DNA from: GCA-2733415 sp049614485
Lineage (GTDB): Bacteria; Bacteroidota; Bacteroidia; Flavobacteriales; Flavobacteriaceae
DNA length: 42,276 nt
Reading direction: 5' to 3'
Assembly (NCBI GenBank): GCA_049614485.1
Contig: JBMZDR010000018.1
Coordinates: forward strand, 1 to 42,276
The notes under the pieces were generated by a model, which saw nothing but the letters and a program-made list of their open reading frames with translations, was not told the origin of the DNA and ran no database searches. Below, one piece after another: positions 8,465 through 16,217 of the stretch. Position numbers and translations under genes: made by a program. Within the stretch, counting starts at the first letter, position 1. Each line of letters begins with the position of its first letter.

Positions 8465-8941
8465 ATGAAATTAGATGGTATTGATCATAAAATTTTGAAA
8501 CTACTACAAGAGGATTCTGACCGCACAGTAAAAAGCATTTCTGAGCTTTTAGGTCTATCTACTACTCCGGTTTTTGAACGCATTAAAAAGTTAGAAAAAG
8601 AAAATTACATCAATAAGTATGTTGCCGTATTAAACCACAATAAAGTAGGGGTTAAACAAATGGTTTTTATCGGAATTACATTACAAGGACATACCAGAAG
8701 TTATTTAGAAAAATTTGTTAAACAGATTAATGATTTTCCTGAAGTTGTAGAATGCCACAGAATTAGTGGAAATTTTGATTATTTACTAAAACTTATGGTT
8801 CAAGATGTTGAAGCTTATGAGAAATTTATTATGACAAAACTCACCTTATTACCTTATTTAGGGAATGTACAAAGTTTCATTACACTTTCTACCGGAAAGC
8901 AGACTAATCAATTAGATTTATCACATTTGAAAGATCTATAA
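8465..8941 (+). CDS. Lrp/AsnC family transcriptional regulator
   Basis: 158 residues from ATG 8465. The frame runs back to a TTG at 8426, but that lies in the promoter, and MKLDGIDHKILKLLQEDSD is the family-typical start. The N-terminal winged helix-turn-helix (ISELLGLSTTPVFERIKKLE) is followed by the RAM/AsnC ligand-binding domain (VECHRISGNFDYLLKLMVQD). Lrp-family proteins sense amino acids or related metabolites. Being divergent from E2/E1, it probably controls that operon, like BkdR in pseudomonads. That role is inferred from position. It converges on the hypothetical gene ending at 8942 with no spacer, so the two genes meet tail to tail. Confidence 0.9.
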   Translation: MKLDGIDHKILKLLQEDSDRTVKSISELLGLSTTPVFERIKKLEKENYINKYVAVLNHNKVGVKQMVFIGITLQGHTRSYLEKFVKQINDFPEVVECHRISGNFDYLLKLMVQDVEAYEKFIMTKLTLLPYLGNVQSFITLSTGKQTNQLDLSHLKDL

Positions 8942-9505
8942 CTATTTCAACAGCTTCAAAATCATTCTTGCACGGGCTTTATAAGCAGCACTTCCAGCGT
9001 CATAATTCTGTTCTACCACTAATCGCAACTCTTCATGCACCCATTTAACATCCTTTCCTAAATGATACAGACTCGTCATTGAATAGGCTTTTGCAGCTAC
9101 GTTTAGGTTCTCATCAATTAACCACTGAAAGCACAGTGTTACCATTGCCTCTTTTACAGCACTTGTCATCATACTTGCAACGGATTTGTTGTGTTGTTTT
9201 CCGTAACTACCTAACACAAATGTCTCGATAATTTTAGCTATTGGCCGTATGGCTGAATCATTAGCAAGTAACGCTGCTCCGCTTAAAATTTCATTAATAA
9301 AAGGGCAAAGTATTTCTATGTCCTGGCGGTTTAAAAACTCTAACAACCAACAATATCTGTAATGATGCTTGTTCAACTTAAATGCGTACTGAACAATTTC
9401 TGGGAGTATTTCAGGGTTTTTTACTACTAAAGATACAATCTCAGTACGGGATTCGATACTATGATTTACTTTTTCAATATCAAAATGCAATTCAGCTAAC
9501 TTCAT
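8942..9505 (-). CDS. Alpha-helical hypothetical protein (HEAT-like)
   Basis: 187 residues. I do not recognise a named family with confidence. The sequence is almost entirely predicted helix, with pairs of amphipathic helices (ILPEIVQYAFKLNKHHYRYC, CPFINEILSGAALLANDSA, AAKAYSMTSLYHLG) reminiscent of HEAT/ARM repeats, which usually serve as protein-binding scaffolds. There is no signal peptide or membrane segment. Its start overlaps the stop of the GNAT gene by one base, so it is translated as the last member of the paaY-GNAT chain. There is no evidence for a role in phenylacetate use beyond this coupling. Confidence 0.7.
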   Translation of the reverse strand: MKLAELHFDIEKVNHSIESRTEIVSLVVKNPEILPEIVQYAFKLNKHHYRYCWLLEFLNRQDIEILCPFINEILSGAALLANDSAIRPIAKIIETFVLGSYGKQHNKSVASMMTSAVKEAMVTLCFQWLIDENLNVAAKAYSMTSLYHLGKDVKWVHEELRLVVEQNYDAGSAAYKARARMILKLLK

Positions 9506-10047
9506 TACTTATGTTGTTCAAGCCAATAACAGTCAGACAAATCGCCTTTCCATTCAAAAACAAATGTCCCAGTAATTTTAAAGCCTACTTTTTGTAATAC
9601 GTTTACTGAACCTTTATTAGGAATATCTGCTGCTGCGTATAAACTTTTAACACCTGCTTCGTTAAACATATAGTCTACCCATGCTTGTGCCGATTCAGTA
9701 GCATAGCCTTTACCCCAGAACTTAGGTATGAAACGGTACCCTAGTTCATACACATTATAGAAACCATTCTCCTGTTCAGATTCATTTAGATACTTAATAC
9801 CTGACCACCCCATAAATTCATTGGTTTCTTTAAGTACAACTGCCCATCTGCCAATTCCGCGTTCTTTATATTGTTGCTGAAGGTCTGTTATATATTTTTG
9901 AGCTTGTTCTTTTTTTGTAATAGGTTTATTACCCAAATATTTATGTACGTCGGGATTAGAATCTAATTCAAACATCCCATCTATATCAGTATCAAGAATT
10001 GGCCTTAAAATAAGGCGTTCAGTTTCTATGTGGTGTTTTGGCATCAT
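9505..10047 (-). CDS. GNAT N-acetyltransferase (RimJ/RimL-like)
   Basis: 180 residues. The start HIETERLILRPILDTDIDGM and the later motifs YELGYRFIPKFWGKGYATES (acetyl-CoA pyrophosphate loop, Q/R-x-x-G-x-G/A type) and NKGSVNVLQKVGFKITGTF are those of the RimJ/RimL branch of GNAT acetyltransferases. The substrate cannot be told from sequence; protein N-termini or small amines are typical. The start overlaps the paaY stop by four bases (ATGA), and its stop overlaps the next gene by one base, so translation is coupled on both sides. Confidence 0.9.
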   Translation of the reverse strand: MMPKHHIETERLILRPILDTDIDGMFELDSNPDVHKYLGNKPITKKEQAQKYITDLQQQYKERGIGRWAVVLKETNEFMGWSGIKYLNESEQENGFYNVYELGYRFIPKFWGKGYATESAQAWVDYMFNEAGVKSLYAAADIPNKGSVNVLQKVGFKITGTFVFEWKGDLSDCYWLEQHK

Positions 10048-10640
10048 TTCTTTAAAAACTCATTTAAGGTTTTATAGAAATCTTCTTGTTTTGGTCTGTC
10101 TTCAGGTATTTCTCGCAATGGTTCTACTGCTTTCATTGTTTCATGACAATCGGCAGGTAAGGTTTGGTACAATTGTGTTCCTTTTGTTTTCCACCCTATC
10201 ATCTCTTCAGAAACCTCTTTAATTGCTTTTGCAGGATTTCCAACTATTAACTGACGTTTTTCAAACACGGCATTAGCTTTAACAAACGCCATTGCACCTA
10301 CAATACATTCATCACCAACAACTGCATCATCCATAATTACGGAGTTCATACCAATCATACAGTTTCTACCCAAATTTGCACCATGAATAATTGCACCATG
10401 ACCAACATGAGCAGATTCTTTTAAAGTAATTGATTTACCAGGAAACATGTGTACTGTACAGTTTTCTTGCACATTAACACCATCTTCTAAAATGATTTCT
10501 CCCCAGTCACCACGAATCACAGCTCCTGGCCCTATGTAACAGTTTTTTCCAATAATTACATTTCCTATAACTGCTGCTTGTGGATGTACAAAACTACTTT
10601 CGTGAACTACAGGAATGAATCCTTTAAATGAATATATCAT
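10044..10640 (-). CDS. paaY: PaaY-type hexapeptide-repeat protein (gamma-carbonic anhydrase-like thioesterase)
   Basis: 198 residues forming a left-handed beta helix of hexapeptide repeats (FVHPQAAVIGNVIIGKNCYI and following). Candidate zinc-binding histidines appear in NCTVHMFPGK and HVGHGAIIHGANLG, matching the trimeric gamma-carbonic-anhydrase fold. In phenylacetate gene clusters PaaY is a thioesterase that removes dead-end CoA esters. It is longer and has a helical C-terminus (QEDFYKTLNEFLKK), as PaaY does. It lies just downstream of the assembly gap on the same strand as the paa genes, which supports the call. Confidence 0.85.
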   Translation of the reverse strand: MIYSFKGFIPVVHESSFVHPQAAVIGNVIIGKNCYIGPGAVIRGDWGEIILEDGVNVQENCTVHMFPGKSITLKESAHVGHGAIIHGANLGRNCMIGMNSVIMDDAVVGDECIVGAMAFVKANAVFEKRQLIVGNPAKAIKEVSEEMIGWKTKGTQLYQTLPADCHETMKAVEPLREIPEDRPKQEDFYKTLNEFLKK

Positions 10641-10676
10641 GCTTTAATGTAAAAATTTAAATCGAAAAATGACAAC

Positions 10677-10772
10677 NNNNNNNNNNNNNNNNNNNNNNNN
10701 NNNNNNNNNNNNNNNNNNNNNNNNNNNNNNNNNNNNNNNNNNNNNNNNNNNNNNNNNNNNNNNNNNNNNNNN
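10677..10772. other. Assembly gap (96 N)
   Basis: Unknown bases between the paaF-like gene and paaY. The true length is unknown. Flanking sequence shows the paaF-like stop just to the right and the paaY start 36 bases to the left. Other spacers of this operon hold hairpins, so a repeat may have broken the assembly. Confidence 0.99.
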
Positions 10773-10781
10773 TTCTGTGTA

Positions 10782-11534
10782 TTATTTAAAACGCTTTAAT
10801 GTTTCTTTAGTAAAATCAGATAAGACCAATCTACCAGATATCACTGCGCGCTCTGCTAATAAAGTATCCCAATGGTCAGTTCCTGCCCACATAATTTTTT
10901 TCATTTCCATCATAGCCTCAGGGTTATAGGTACATAGGTTTTCAGCAAAAGCTTGCACTGCATCATCTAATTCTTCTGTGGTGTCATATACCTCAGCAAA
11001 TAATCCTTTAGCACGCGCCCATTCAGCATCATAAAACGTATTAGCATCTATAGCAATTTGCGACATTCCTGTTAACCCTAATTTACGCTCTACAGCTGGA
11101 CCAACAACAAACGGTCCTATACCAATATTTAATTCACTTAATTTGATAGATGCGAATTTAGATGCCATGCAGTAATCCGTTGCAGAAGCAACACCTACAC
11201 CACCACCTACAGTTTTTCCTTGCACACGTCCGATAATAAACTTCGGACATTTACGCATGGCGTTAATTACGTTAGCAAACCCTGAAAAGAACACCTTTCC
11301 GGTTTCTGCATCGTTTATATTTATTAACTCTTTAAAACTAGCTCCTGCACAAAAGGTTCTTGCACCGCCACTTTTTAAGACAATCACTTTTACAGATTCA
11401 TCTTTACCTGCTTCAGTAATTGTATTTGCTAACTTTTCTAATATATCTCCTGGTAACGAATTATGCGCTGGATGAAAAAATTCAATTGTTGCTATTCCGT
11501 TTTGTATGTCTTGTTTTACGTAAGGTGCTGTCAT
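10782..11534 (-). CDS. Enoyl-CoA hydratase/isomerase family protein, PaaF position
   Basis: 250 residues of the crotonase superfamily. The oxyanion-hole segments are FCAGASFKEL (about residue 62) and VQGKTVGGGVGVASATDY (about 105). In the paa pathway a crotonase (PaaF) hydrates 2,3-dehydroadipyl-CoA, and this gene occupies that place between paaZ and paaY. However, an ungapped comparison with classical hydratases places Lys in MASKFAS where the first catalytic Glu normally stands, while the second Glu is kept in LSELNIGIG. A plain hydratase would need both, so the reaction is uncertain; it could be an isomerase or a specialised lyase. It lies 63 bases after paaZ with a perfect hairpin in the spacer. 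Confidence 0.85.
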   Translation of the reverse strand: MTAPYVKQDIQNGIATIEFFHPAHNSLPGDILEKLANTITEAGKDESVKVIVLKSGGARTFCAGASFKELININDAETGKVFFSGFANVINAMRKCPKFIIGRVQGKTVGGGVGVASATDYCMASKFASIKLSELNIGIGPFVVGPAVERKLGLTGMSQIAIDANTFYDAEWARAKGLFAEVYDTTEELDDAVQAFAENLCTYNPEAMMEMKKIMWAGTDHWDTLLAERAVISGRLVLSDFTKETLKRFK

Positions 11535-11551
11535 GTTCTATTTTTGATTAT

Positions 11552-11580
11552 AAATATAAAAGTTATGTACTTTTATATTT
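11552..11580. repeat. Perfect 12-bp inverted repeat in the paaZ-paaF-like spacer
   Basis: AAATATAAAAGT (11552-11563) and ACTTTTATATTT (11569-11580), loop TATGT. It is AT-rich with no U-tract run, so it may act in RNA processing or stability rather than termination. Confidence 0.6.
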
Positions 11581-11597
11581 TCAGTTTTATTTTTTAA

Positions 11598-14096
11598 TTA
11601 AAGTAAATCAAATTGTTCAAAATGGTGATTCAAATGTTTTCGTTCCAATAAATACCACTCATATTTATTCAACTCTCCAAAAACCATATTGTTTAAAATA
11701 GCATTAGGTTGTTCTTTAAAATAGGCTAAATACTTTGCTCTTTGTTCTACGAATTTCTCAATAGCCGTGGCTAAATCGGAATGTTTTAATGTATCTAAAG
11801 TGTCTTTTTCAAGTAATGGAAATCTTGAGTTCTGCGGAAATTTCTCATAATTATATAAAGAATTATGCACTTTATCTAAATATTTTTCCGGAGTAGCCAC
11901 TTCAAAATCTTGTATGTCTCCAGAAGCAATTTTATAGGTATACTCCAAGTGCTCCACCATATGTTGCGGCGTCATAATTCCCCATTTAGGTTTTGCATCT
12001 GCTGTTAATTTTGAAAGACATTCATTGATTTTGTCTTCAGTCATTTCAATAAAAGTCTCTTGCTTTTTTTGAACCATCGTTAAAATAGTTGCCACAGCTA
12101 CTAGTTCATCTTCAGCATCAAATACCTCAACAAACCATTTAACTATTCCGCTTGGATGTTCTGCTGATGCCACATCTCTATCTACTTTTTGCTTACACGT
12201 TAAACGTACATAAACGGTATCGTTATGATATAATGGACGTAAAAAACGACATTCTTCTAATCCGTAATTTGCAGATACTGGTCCTTTATTTGGATAAACG
12301 AACAATCCAGCTGCAGCCGAAATAATGAAATACCCGTGAGCAGTTCTTTTTTCAAAAATACTTCCTTCTAAAGATGTGATATCTGTATGGGCATAAAAGT
12401 GATCCCAAGTAAGGTTTGCAAAATTGATGATATCCGTATCTGTAAACGTTCGCTTATGTGTTTTTAAAGACATTCCTGGCTTGATATCTTCCCAATGGTA
12501 TGCAAACGGGTGTTTTTCACTTTCCTTATAGTCAGCATTTGCTTGGTAAATACCAGTAACTTCTGTTAAGGTAGTAGGAGTTCCTTGAATGGCACAACGC
12601 TGCATGTAATGTTTAATACCACGCATTCCACCCATTTCTTCACCTCCTCCAGCACGACCTGGACCTCCGTGAGTTAATTGTGGTAATGGCGAACCATGAC
12701 CTGTACTCACTTTGGCGTTTTCTCTGTTTCCAACTAAAATACGACCATGATGAGAAGCTGCTTCTACAATATAATCGCTTGCAATTTTATCATCATACGT
12801 AAAGATAGACGATACTAATGATCCTTTACCCATTTGAGCTAAAGTCACCGCTTCATCTAAGTCTTTATAAGGCATTATAGTACTTACTGGCCCAAATGCC
12901 TCTAATTCGTGAACCGCTGTATTTGTAAATGGATTGTCCTCACGCATTAAAATTGGCTTCATAAACGCCCCTTTTTCTGCATCAGCTCCAATAGTCTCAA
13001 CAGAGTCTGTATTACCATATACAATCTCGGCAGTTTGAGATAATTTTGCAACTTGATTTCTAACACTTTCTACTTGAGCTTTACTTACTAAAGCCCCCAT
13101 ACGCACCTCTTTCAATCGAGGGTCACCAATAGTTACTTTATCTAATTGTTTCCCTAAAGCTATTTGCACATCTTCTACTAAATTCTCAGGAACCATTATA
13201 CGACGAATGGCCGTACATTTTTGTCCTGTTTTTACCGTCATTTCCTTACGAACTTCTTTGACGAATAAATCAAATTCTGGAGTTCCTGGAACTGCGTCTT
13301 TACCAAGAATAGAACAGTTTAAAGAATCTGCTTCCATAGTAAATGGCACAGCTTCTTCTATTAATCTTGGGTGTGCTTTTAAAATACGACCTGTATGCGC
13401 AGAACCCGTAAAGGTTACCACATCTTGGGATTCTACAGTATCTAATATATTTTTAGTCATACCACTTAACAGTTGTAATGCGCCTTCTGGTAAAATACCA
13501 GAGTCTACAATTACACGTACAACTGCTTCTGTTAAATACGCTGTTTGTGGTGCTGGCAATACAACAGCTGGCATCCCTGCCATCCAGTTTACTGCACATT
13601 TTTCTAACATCCCCCATATAGGAAAGTTAAACGCATTGATATGAACGGCAACTCCTTTTTTAGGTACTAAAATATGGTGCGCCATAAAACGACCTCCTTT
13701 AGACAAATCTACAGGGTCACCTTCTACATGAAAAGGTTGATTAGGAAATAATTTACGTAACGATGCATTGGCAAATAAATTACCAAAACCACCTTCTATA
13801 TCAATCCAGCTATCAACGCGAGTTGCACCAGACCTGTAACTTAAATCGTAAAATTCGTTTTTTCGTTTTGTAAGATATAACGCTAATGACTTTAACATGT
13901 TTCCACGCTCTTGGAAGGTCATCTTACGTAACTTCTCTCCTCCTTTTGTTCTACCGTATTGTAATACGTTTGGAATATCTAAGCCGGCTGTGGTTGAAAA
14001 ACCAATAGTTTCTCCTGTTACGGCATCAAACATTGGAGTTCCATCACCTTCACCTGTTACCCAATGACCGTTTATATAGTTTTCTAGTTTGTTCAT
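11598..14096 (-). CDS. paaZ: PaaZ ring-opening bifunctional enzyme with extra C-terminal DinB/DUF1569-like domain
   Basis: 832 residues. Residues 1 to about 520 are an aldehyde dehydrogenase (catalytic Cys in KTGQKCTAIRR; conserved Glu in TMEADSLN). Residues of about 540-680 are a MaoC-like hot-dog hydratase (LTWDHFYAHTDI, then FEKRTAHGYFIISAAAGLF). PaaZ hydrolyses the oxepin-CoA ring and oxidises the aldehyde formed to 3-oxo-5,6-dehydrosuberyl-CoA. E. coli PaaZ ends near residue 681. Here a further 148 residues (from MTEDKINECL, residue 685) carry WGIMTPQHMVEHLEYTYK and ELNKYEWYLLERKHLNHHFE, a His-containing helical-bundle pattern like DinB/DUF1569. The two parts are in one frame with no break. 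The start ATG is 12 bases after the thiolase stop. Confidence 0.93.
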   Translation of the reverse strand: MNKLENYINGHWVTGEGDGTPMFDAVTGETIGFSTTAGLDIPNVLQYGRTKGGEKLRKMTFQERGNMLKSLALYLTKRKNEFYDLSYRSGATRVDSWIDIEGGFGNLFANASLRKLFPNQPFHVEGDPVDLSKGGRFMAHHILVPKKGVAVHINAFNFPIWGMLEKCAVNWMAGMPAVVLPAPQTAYLTEAVVRVIVDSGILPEGALQLLSGMTKNILDTVESQDVVTFTGSAHTGRILKAHPRLIEEAVPFTMEADSLNCSILGKDAVPGTPEFDLFVKEVRKEMTVKTGQKCTAIRRIMVPENLVEDVQIALGKQLDKVTIGDPRLKEVRMGALVSKAQVESVRNQVAKLSQTAEIVYGNTDSVETIGADAEKGAFMKPILMREDNPFTNTAVHELEAFGPVSTIMPYKDLDEAVTLAQMGKGSLVSSIFTYDDKIASDYIVEAASHHGRILVGNRENAKVSTGHGSPLPQLTHGGPGRAGGGEEMGGMRGIKHYMQRCAIQGTPTTLTEVTGIYQANADYKESEKHPFAYHWEDIKPGMSLKTHKRTFTDTDIINFANLTWDHFYAHTDITSLEGSIFEKRTAHGYFIISAAAGLFVYPNKGPVSANYGLEECRFLRPLYHNDTVYVRLTCKQKVDRDVASAEHPSGIVKWFVEVFDAEDELVAVATILTMVQKKQETFIEMTEDKINECLSKLTADAKPKWGIMTPQHMVEHLEYTYKIASGDIQDFEVATPEKYLDKVHNSLYNYEKFPQNSRFPLLEKDTLDTLKHSDLATAIEKFVEQRAKYLAYFKEQPNAILNNMVFGELNKYEWYLLERKHLNHHFEQFDLL

Positions 14097-14108
14097 CTCT
14101 AAATTGTA

Positions 14109-15320
14109 TTACAAATTCACGTTTTCAATAATAGCTGCATAGCCTTGTCCAACACCAATACACATCGTGATTAAGGCATAACGCTTATGTTGTTCTTGTA
14201 ATTCTAATGCTGCAGAATAGGCAATACGTGCTCCGGTAACTCCTAAAGGATGACCAATTGCAATAGCACCTCCGTTTGGATTGATTCGTGCATCATCATC
14301 AGCTAATCCCCATTCACGAATACAGGCTAAACTTTGTGCTGCAAAGGCTTCGTTTAACTCAATCACATCCATATCTGCCATAGTTAATCCTGCTTTTGCT
14401 AATGCTTTATTAGACGCATTTACAGGTCCAATTCCCATTATTCTTGGTTCAACTCCAACAACAGCAGAACTTACAATTCTTGCCATTGGTTTTAATCCGT
14501 ATTTTTTTACCGCATCTTCTGAAGCGATAATTGTTGCTGCAGCACCATCGTTTAATCCCGATGCATTCCCAGCAGTTACACTACCGCCTTCTTTTTTGAA
14601 AGCACCACGTAACTTTCCTAATATTTCAGGAGTAGTTGTAGGTTTTATAAACTCATCATTAGCAAAAATGATTGGGTCTTTTTTACGTTGTGGAATTTCT
14701 ACATTCACAATTTCTTTTGCTAATCGTCCAGACTCTTGAGCTTTCGTTGCTTTCATCTGACTTCTAAAAGCAAACGCATCTTGATCTTCACGAGAAATAT
14801 TATACTTCTCTACTAAATTTTCAGCAGTTACTCCCATACCATCTGTTCCATACATTTGGTGCATTTTAGGATTTACAAAACGCCATCCGAAAGTAGTATC
14901 ATACATTTTAGAATCGCCACCAAAACCACTTGATGGTTTAGATATAGCGAAGGGCCCACGTGTCATATGCTCAACACCTCCAGCAATAAAGACATCGCCA
15001 TCACCAGCTTTAATTGCTCTGTTTGCATGTATGATTGCAGATAATCCTGAACTACACAATCTGTTCACTGTTTCACCAGGAACTGTATGAGGTAAGCCTG
15101 CTAACAAAGATGACATACGTGCAACGTTTCTATTGTCTTCTCCTGCTTGATTAGCACAACCCATGATAACATCATCATAAGCTTCTTGTGGAATATTGGT
15201 ATTTCTTTCTGCAATAGCTTTAATTACTATTGCTCCTAAATCATCCGTTCTTACAGGTGATAATGTTCCTTTATATTTTCCTATTGGAGTACGAACTCCG
15301 TCAATGATATATGCTTCCAT
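14109..15320 (-). CDS. paaJ: 3-oxoadipyl-CoA / 3-oxo-5,6-dehydrosuberyl-CoA thiolase
   Basis: 403 residues, the normal thiolase length. It performs the two CoA-dependent cleavages that end phenylacetate breakdown, releasing acetyl-CoA and succinyl-CoA. Catalytic residues are visible: nucleophile Cys89 in NRLCSSG, His357 in IGHPLGVTGAR and Cys387 in MCIGVGQG. The Val in CIGVGQG, where general thiolases have Gly, is typical of PaaJ/PcaF. Its position directly before paaZ agrees. It is separated from paaI upstream by a four-helix-bundle gene. Confidence 0.93.
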   Translation of the reverse strand: MEAYIIDGVRTPIGKYKGTLSPVRTDDLGAIVIKAIAERNTNIPQEAYDDVIMGCANQAGEDNRNVARMSSLLAGLPHTVPGETVNRLCSSGLSAIIHANRAIKAGDGDVFIAGGVEHMTRGPFAISKPSSGFGGDSKMYDTTFGWRFVNPKMHQMYGTDGMGVTAENLVEKYNISREDQDAFAFRSQMKATKAQESGRLAKEIVNVEIPQRKKDPIIFANDEFIKPTTTPEILGKLRGAFKKEGGSVTAGNASGLNDGAAATIIASEDAVKKYGLKPMARIVSSAVVGVEPRIMGIGPVNASNKALAKAGLTMADMDVIELNEAFAAQSLACIREWGLADDDARINPNGGAIAIGHPLGVTGARIAYSAALELQEQHKRYALITMCIGVGQGYAAIIENVNL

Positions 15321-15339
15321 TAAAATGTAAAATTTTAAA

Positions 15340-15405
15340 TGTAAAAGGCAAAAGGCAAAAGTTTTTTTACTTTATCATTTTACATTTTACGGTTTTATAT
15401 TTTCG
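15340..15405. repeat. Low-complexity AT-rich repeats downstream of the four-helix-bundle gene
   Basis: The spacer holds tandem GGCAAAA units (GGCAAAAGGCAAAAG) and several TTTTACATTTTAC-like units. ACATTTTACGGTTTTATA here resembles ACATTTTGCAGTTTTACA at about 15782-15799 on the other side of the gene (15 of 18 bases, all differences transitions). Confidence 0.4.
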
Positions 15406-15407
15406 TT

Positions 15408-15761
15408 TTATTTCTCTTTAGTTGTTTTTATACTTGATGTGAATATAGCCACCAACTCCTTACACTCTTGAGTTATTGACTTCATCTTTTCATCATCCAT
15501 GATTAAATCTGCTTCCTTTAAGATTTTTAAATTTATTTGAGATTCTCTTAATTCTTTCAAACAAATTTTCATTTTATGAATAAAATCTCGCTTTGATTCT
15601 GCTGCTTGTGCCTCGCCATAATTTAAAGCTGCCGATGTTGCTGATCTAATTAATTGTTTTGTCAAATGTTCTGATGCAAAAGTCTTTTTTAAAGTTGTTA
15701 TCCCAATAATAATACTAGCTGAAAATTGCACCAATCGTTCCTCTAAATCATACATTTTCAT
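15408..15761 (-). CDS. Four-helix-bundle protein (S23 / rRNA intervening-sequence protein family)
   Basis: About 117 residues. The pattern MYDLEERLVQFSASIIIGI, then KQLIRSATSAALNYGEAQAA, then DFIHKMKICLKELRESQINL is the hallmark of the four-helix-bundle family first noted in 23S rRNA intervening sequences. These form small ring-like oligomers of unknown function and occur in scattered intergenic places in Bacteroidota. The frame opens at a GTG (15764); ATG 15761 or 15755 is likelier. It lies between paaI and paaJ with AT-rich similar sequences on both sides and looks like an insertion into the operon rather than a pathway gene. Confidence 0.88.
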   Translation of the reverse strand: MKMYDLEERLVQFSASIIIGITTLKKTFASEHLTKQLIRSATSAALNYGEAQAAESKRDFIHKMKICLKELRESQINLKILKEADLIMDDEKMKSITQECKELVAIFTSSIKTTKEK

Positions 15762-15811
15762 CACAACTCCTTTTTAAATTCACATTTTGCAGTTTTACAT
15801 TTAAACTTACT

Positions 15812-16216
15812 TCATTCCCAATCTTTATTAGTCCGATATACTGTTCCTTTAAATAAGGCAACAATAGTATCGTCTCTTTTTATTTCTATTTTATAAAATC
15901 CGAATCTGTTTTTCAATGATTCTTCTTTAGCGACTGCTACAATAGTATCGCCTTCTTTTAATGCTTCTGTATGATTTATAGATGTATCTATAGATACTGA
16001 TTGCCTACCATGCGTATTTGCTGCAAAAGCCAAGGCACTATCTGCTAATGAATACGTAATACCACCGTGAGCAATCCCAAATCCGTTTAACATGTCTTGA
16101 CGAATAGTCATTGACAATTGACAACTTCCTTCTGAAATGGCATCAAGCTCAATTCCTAACCATTTAGAAAAAGGGTCGTTATCATACATCTTATGAACTA
16201 TTTCTTTTGGCGTCAT
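15812..16216 (-). CDS. paaI: PaaI hot-dog thioesterase
   Basis: 134 residues, a single hot-dog domain. Its active-site helix region is GFGIAHGGITYSLADSALAF (about residues 46-65), with catalytic residues of the HGG...D type. PaaI hydrolyses hydroxyphenylacetyl-CoA and other trapped CoA esters, recycling CoA when the ring-epoxide pathway stalls. It starts one base after the paaH stop, so it is translated in series with paaH. Length and position fit PaaI well. Confidence 0.92.
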   Translation of the reverse strand: MTPKEIVHKMYDNDPFSKWLGIELDAISEGSCQLSMTIRQDMLNGFGIAHGGITYSLADSALAFAANTHGRQSVSIDTSINHTEALKEGDTIVAVAKEESLKNRFGFYKIEIKRDDTIVALFKGTVYRTNKDWE

Positions 16217-16217
16217 T

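Noticed and set aside
8942..9505. Calling the 187-residue helical protein an adenylosuccinate lyase
   Set aside because: Too short for a lyase, and none of the lyase signature (the GSSxMPxKxN loop) is present.
10669..10929. Open frame running through the N block
   Set aside because: Translation through unknown bases; the right part is antisense to the crotonase gene.
13207..13644. Long antisense open frames inside paaZ, the thiolase and the outer-membrane barrel gene
   Set aside because: Shadows of well-supported genes, with no family-like sequence or promoters of their own.
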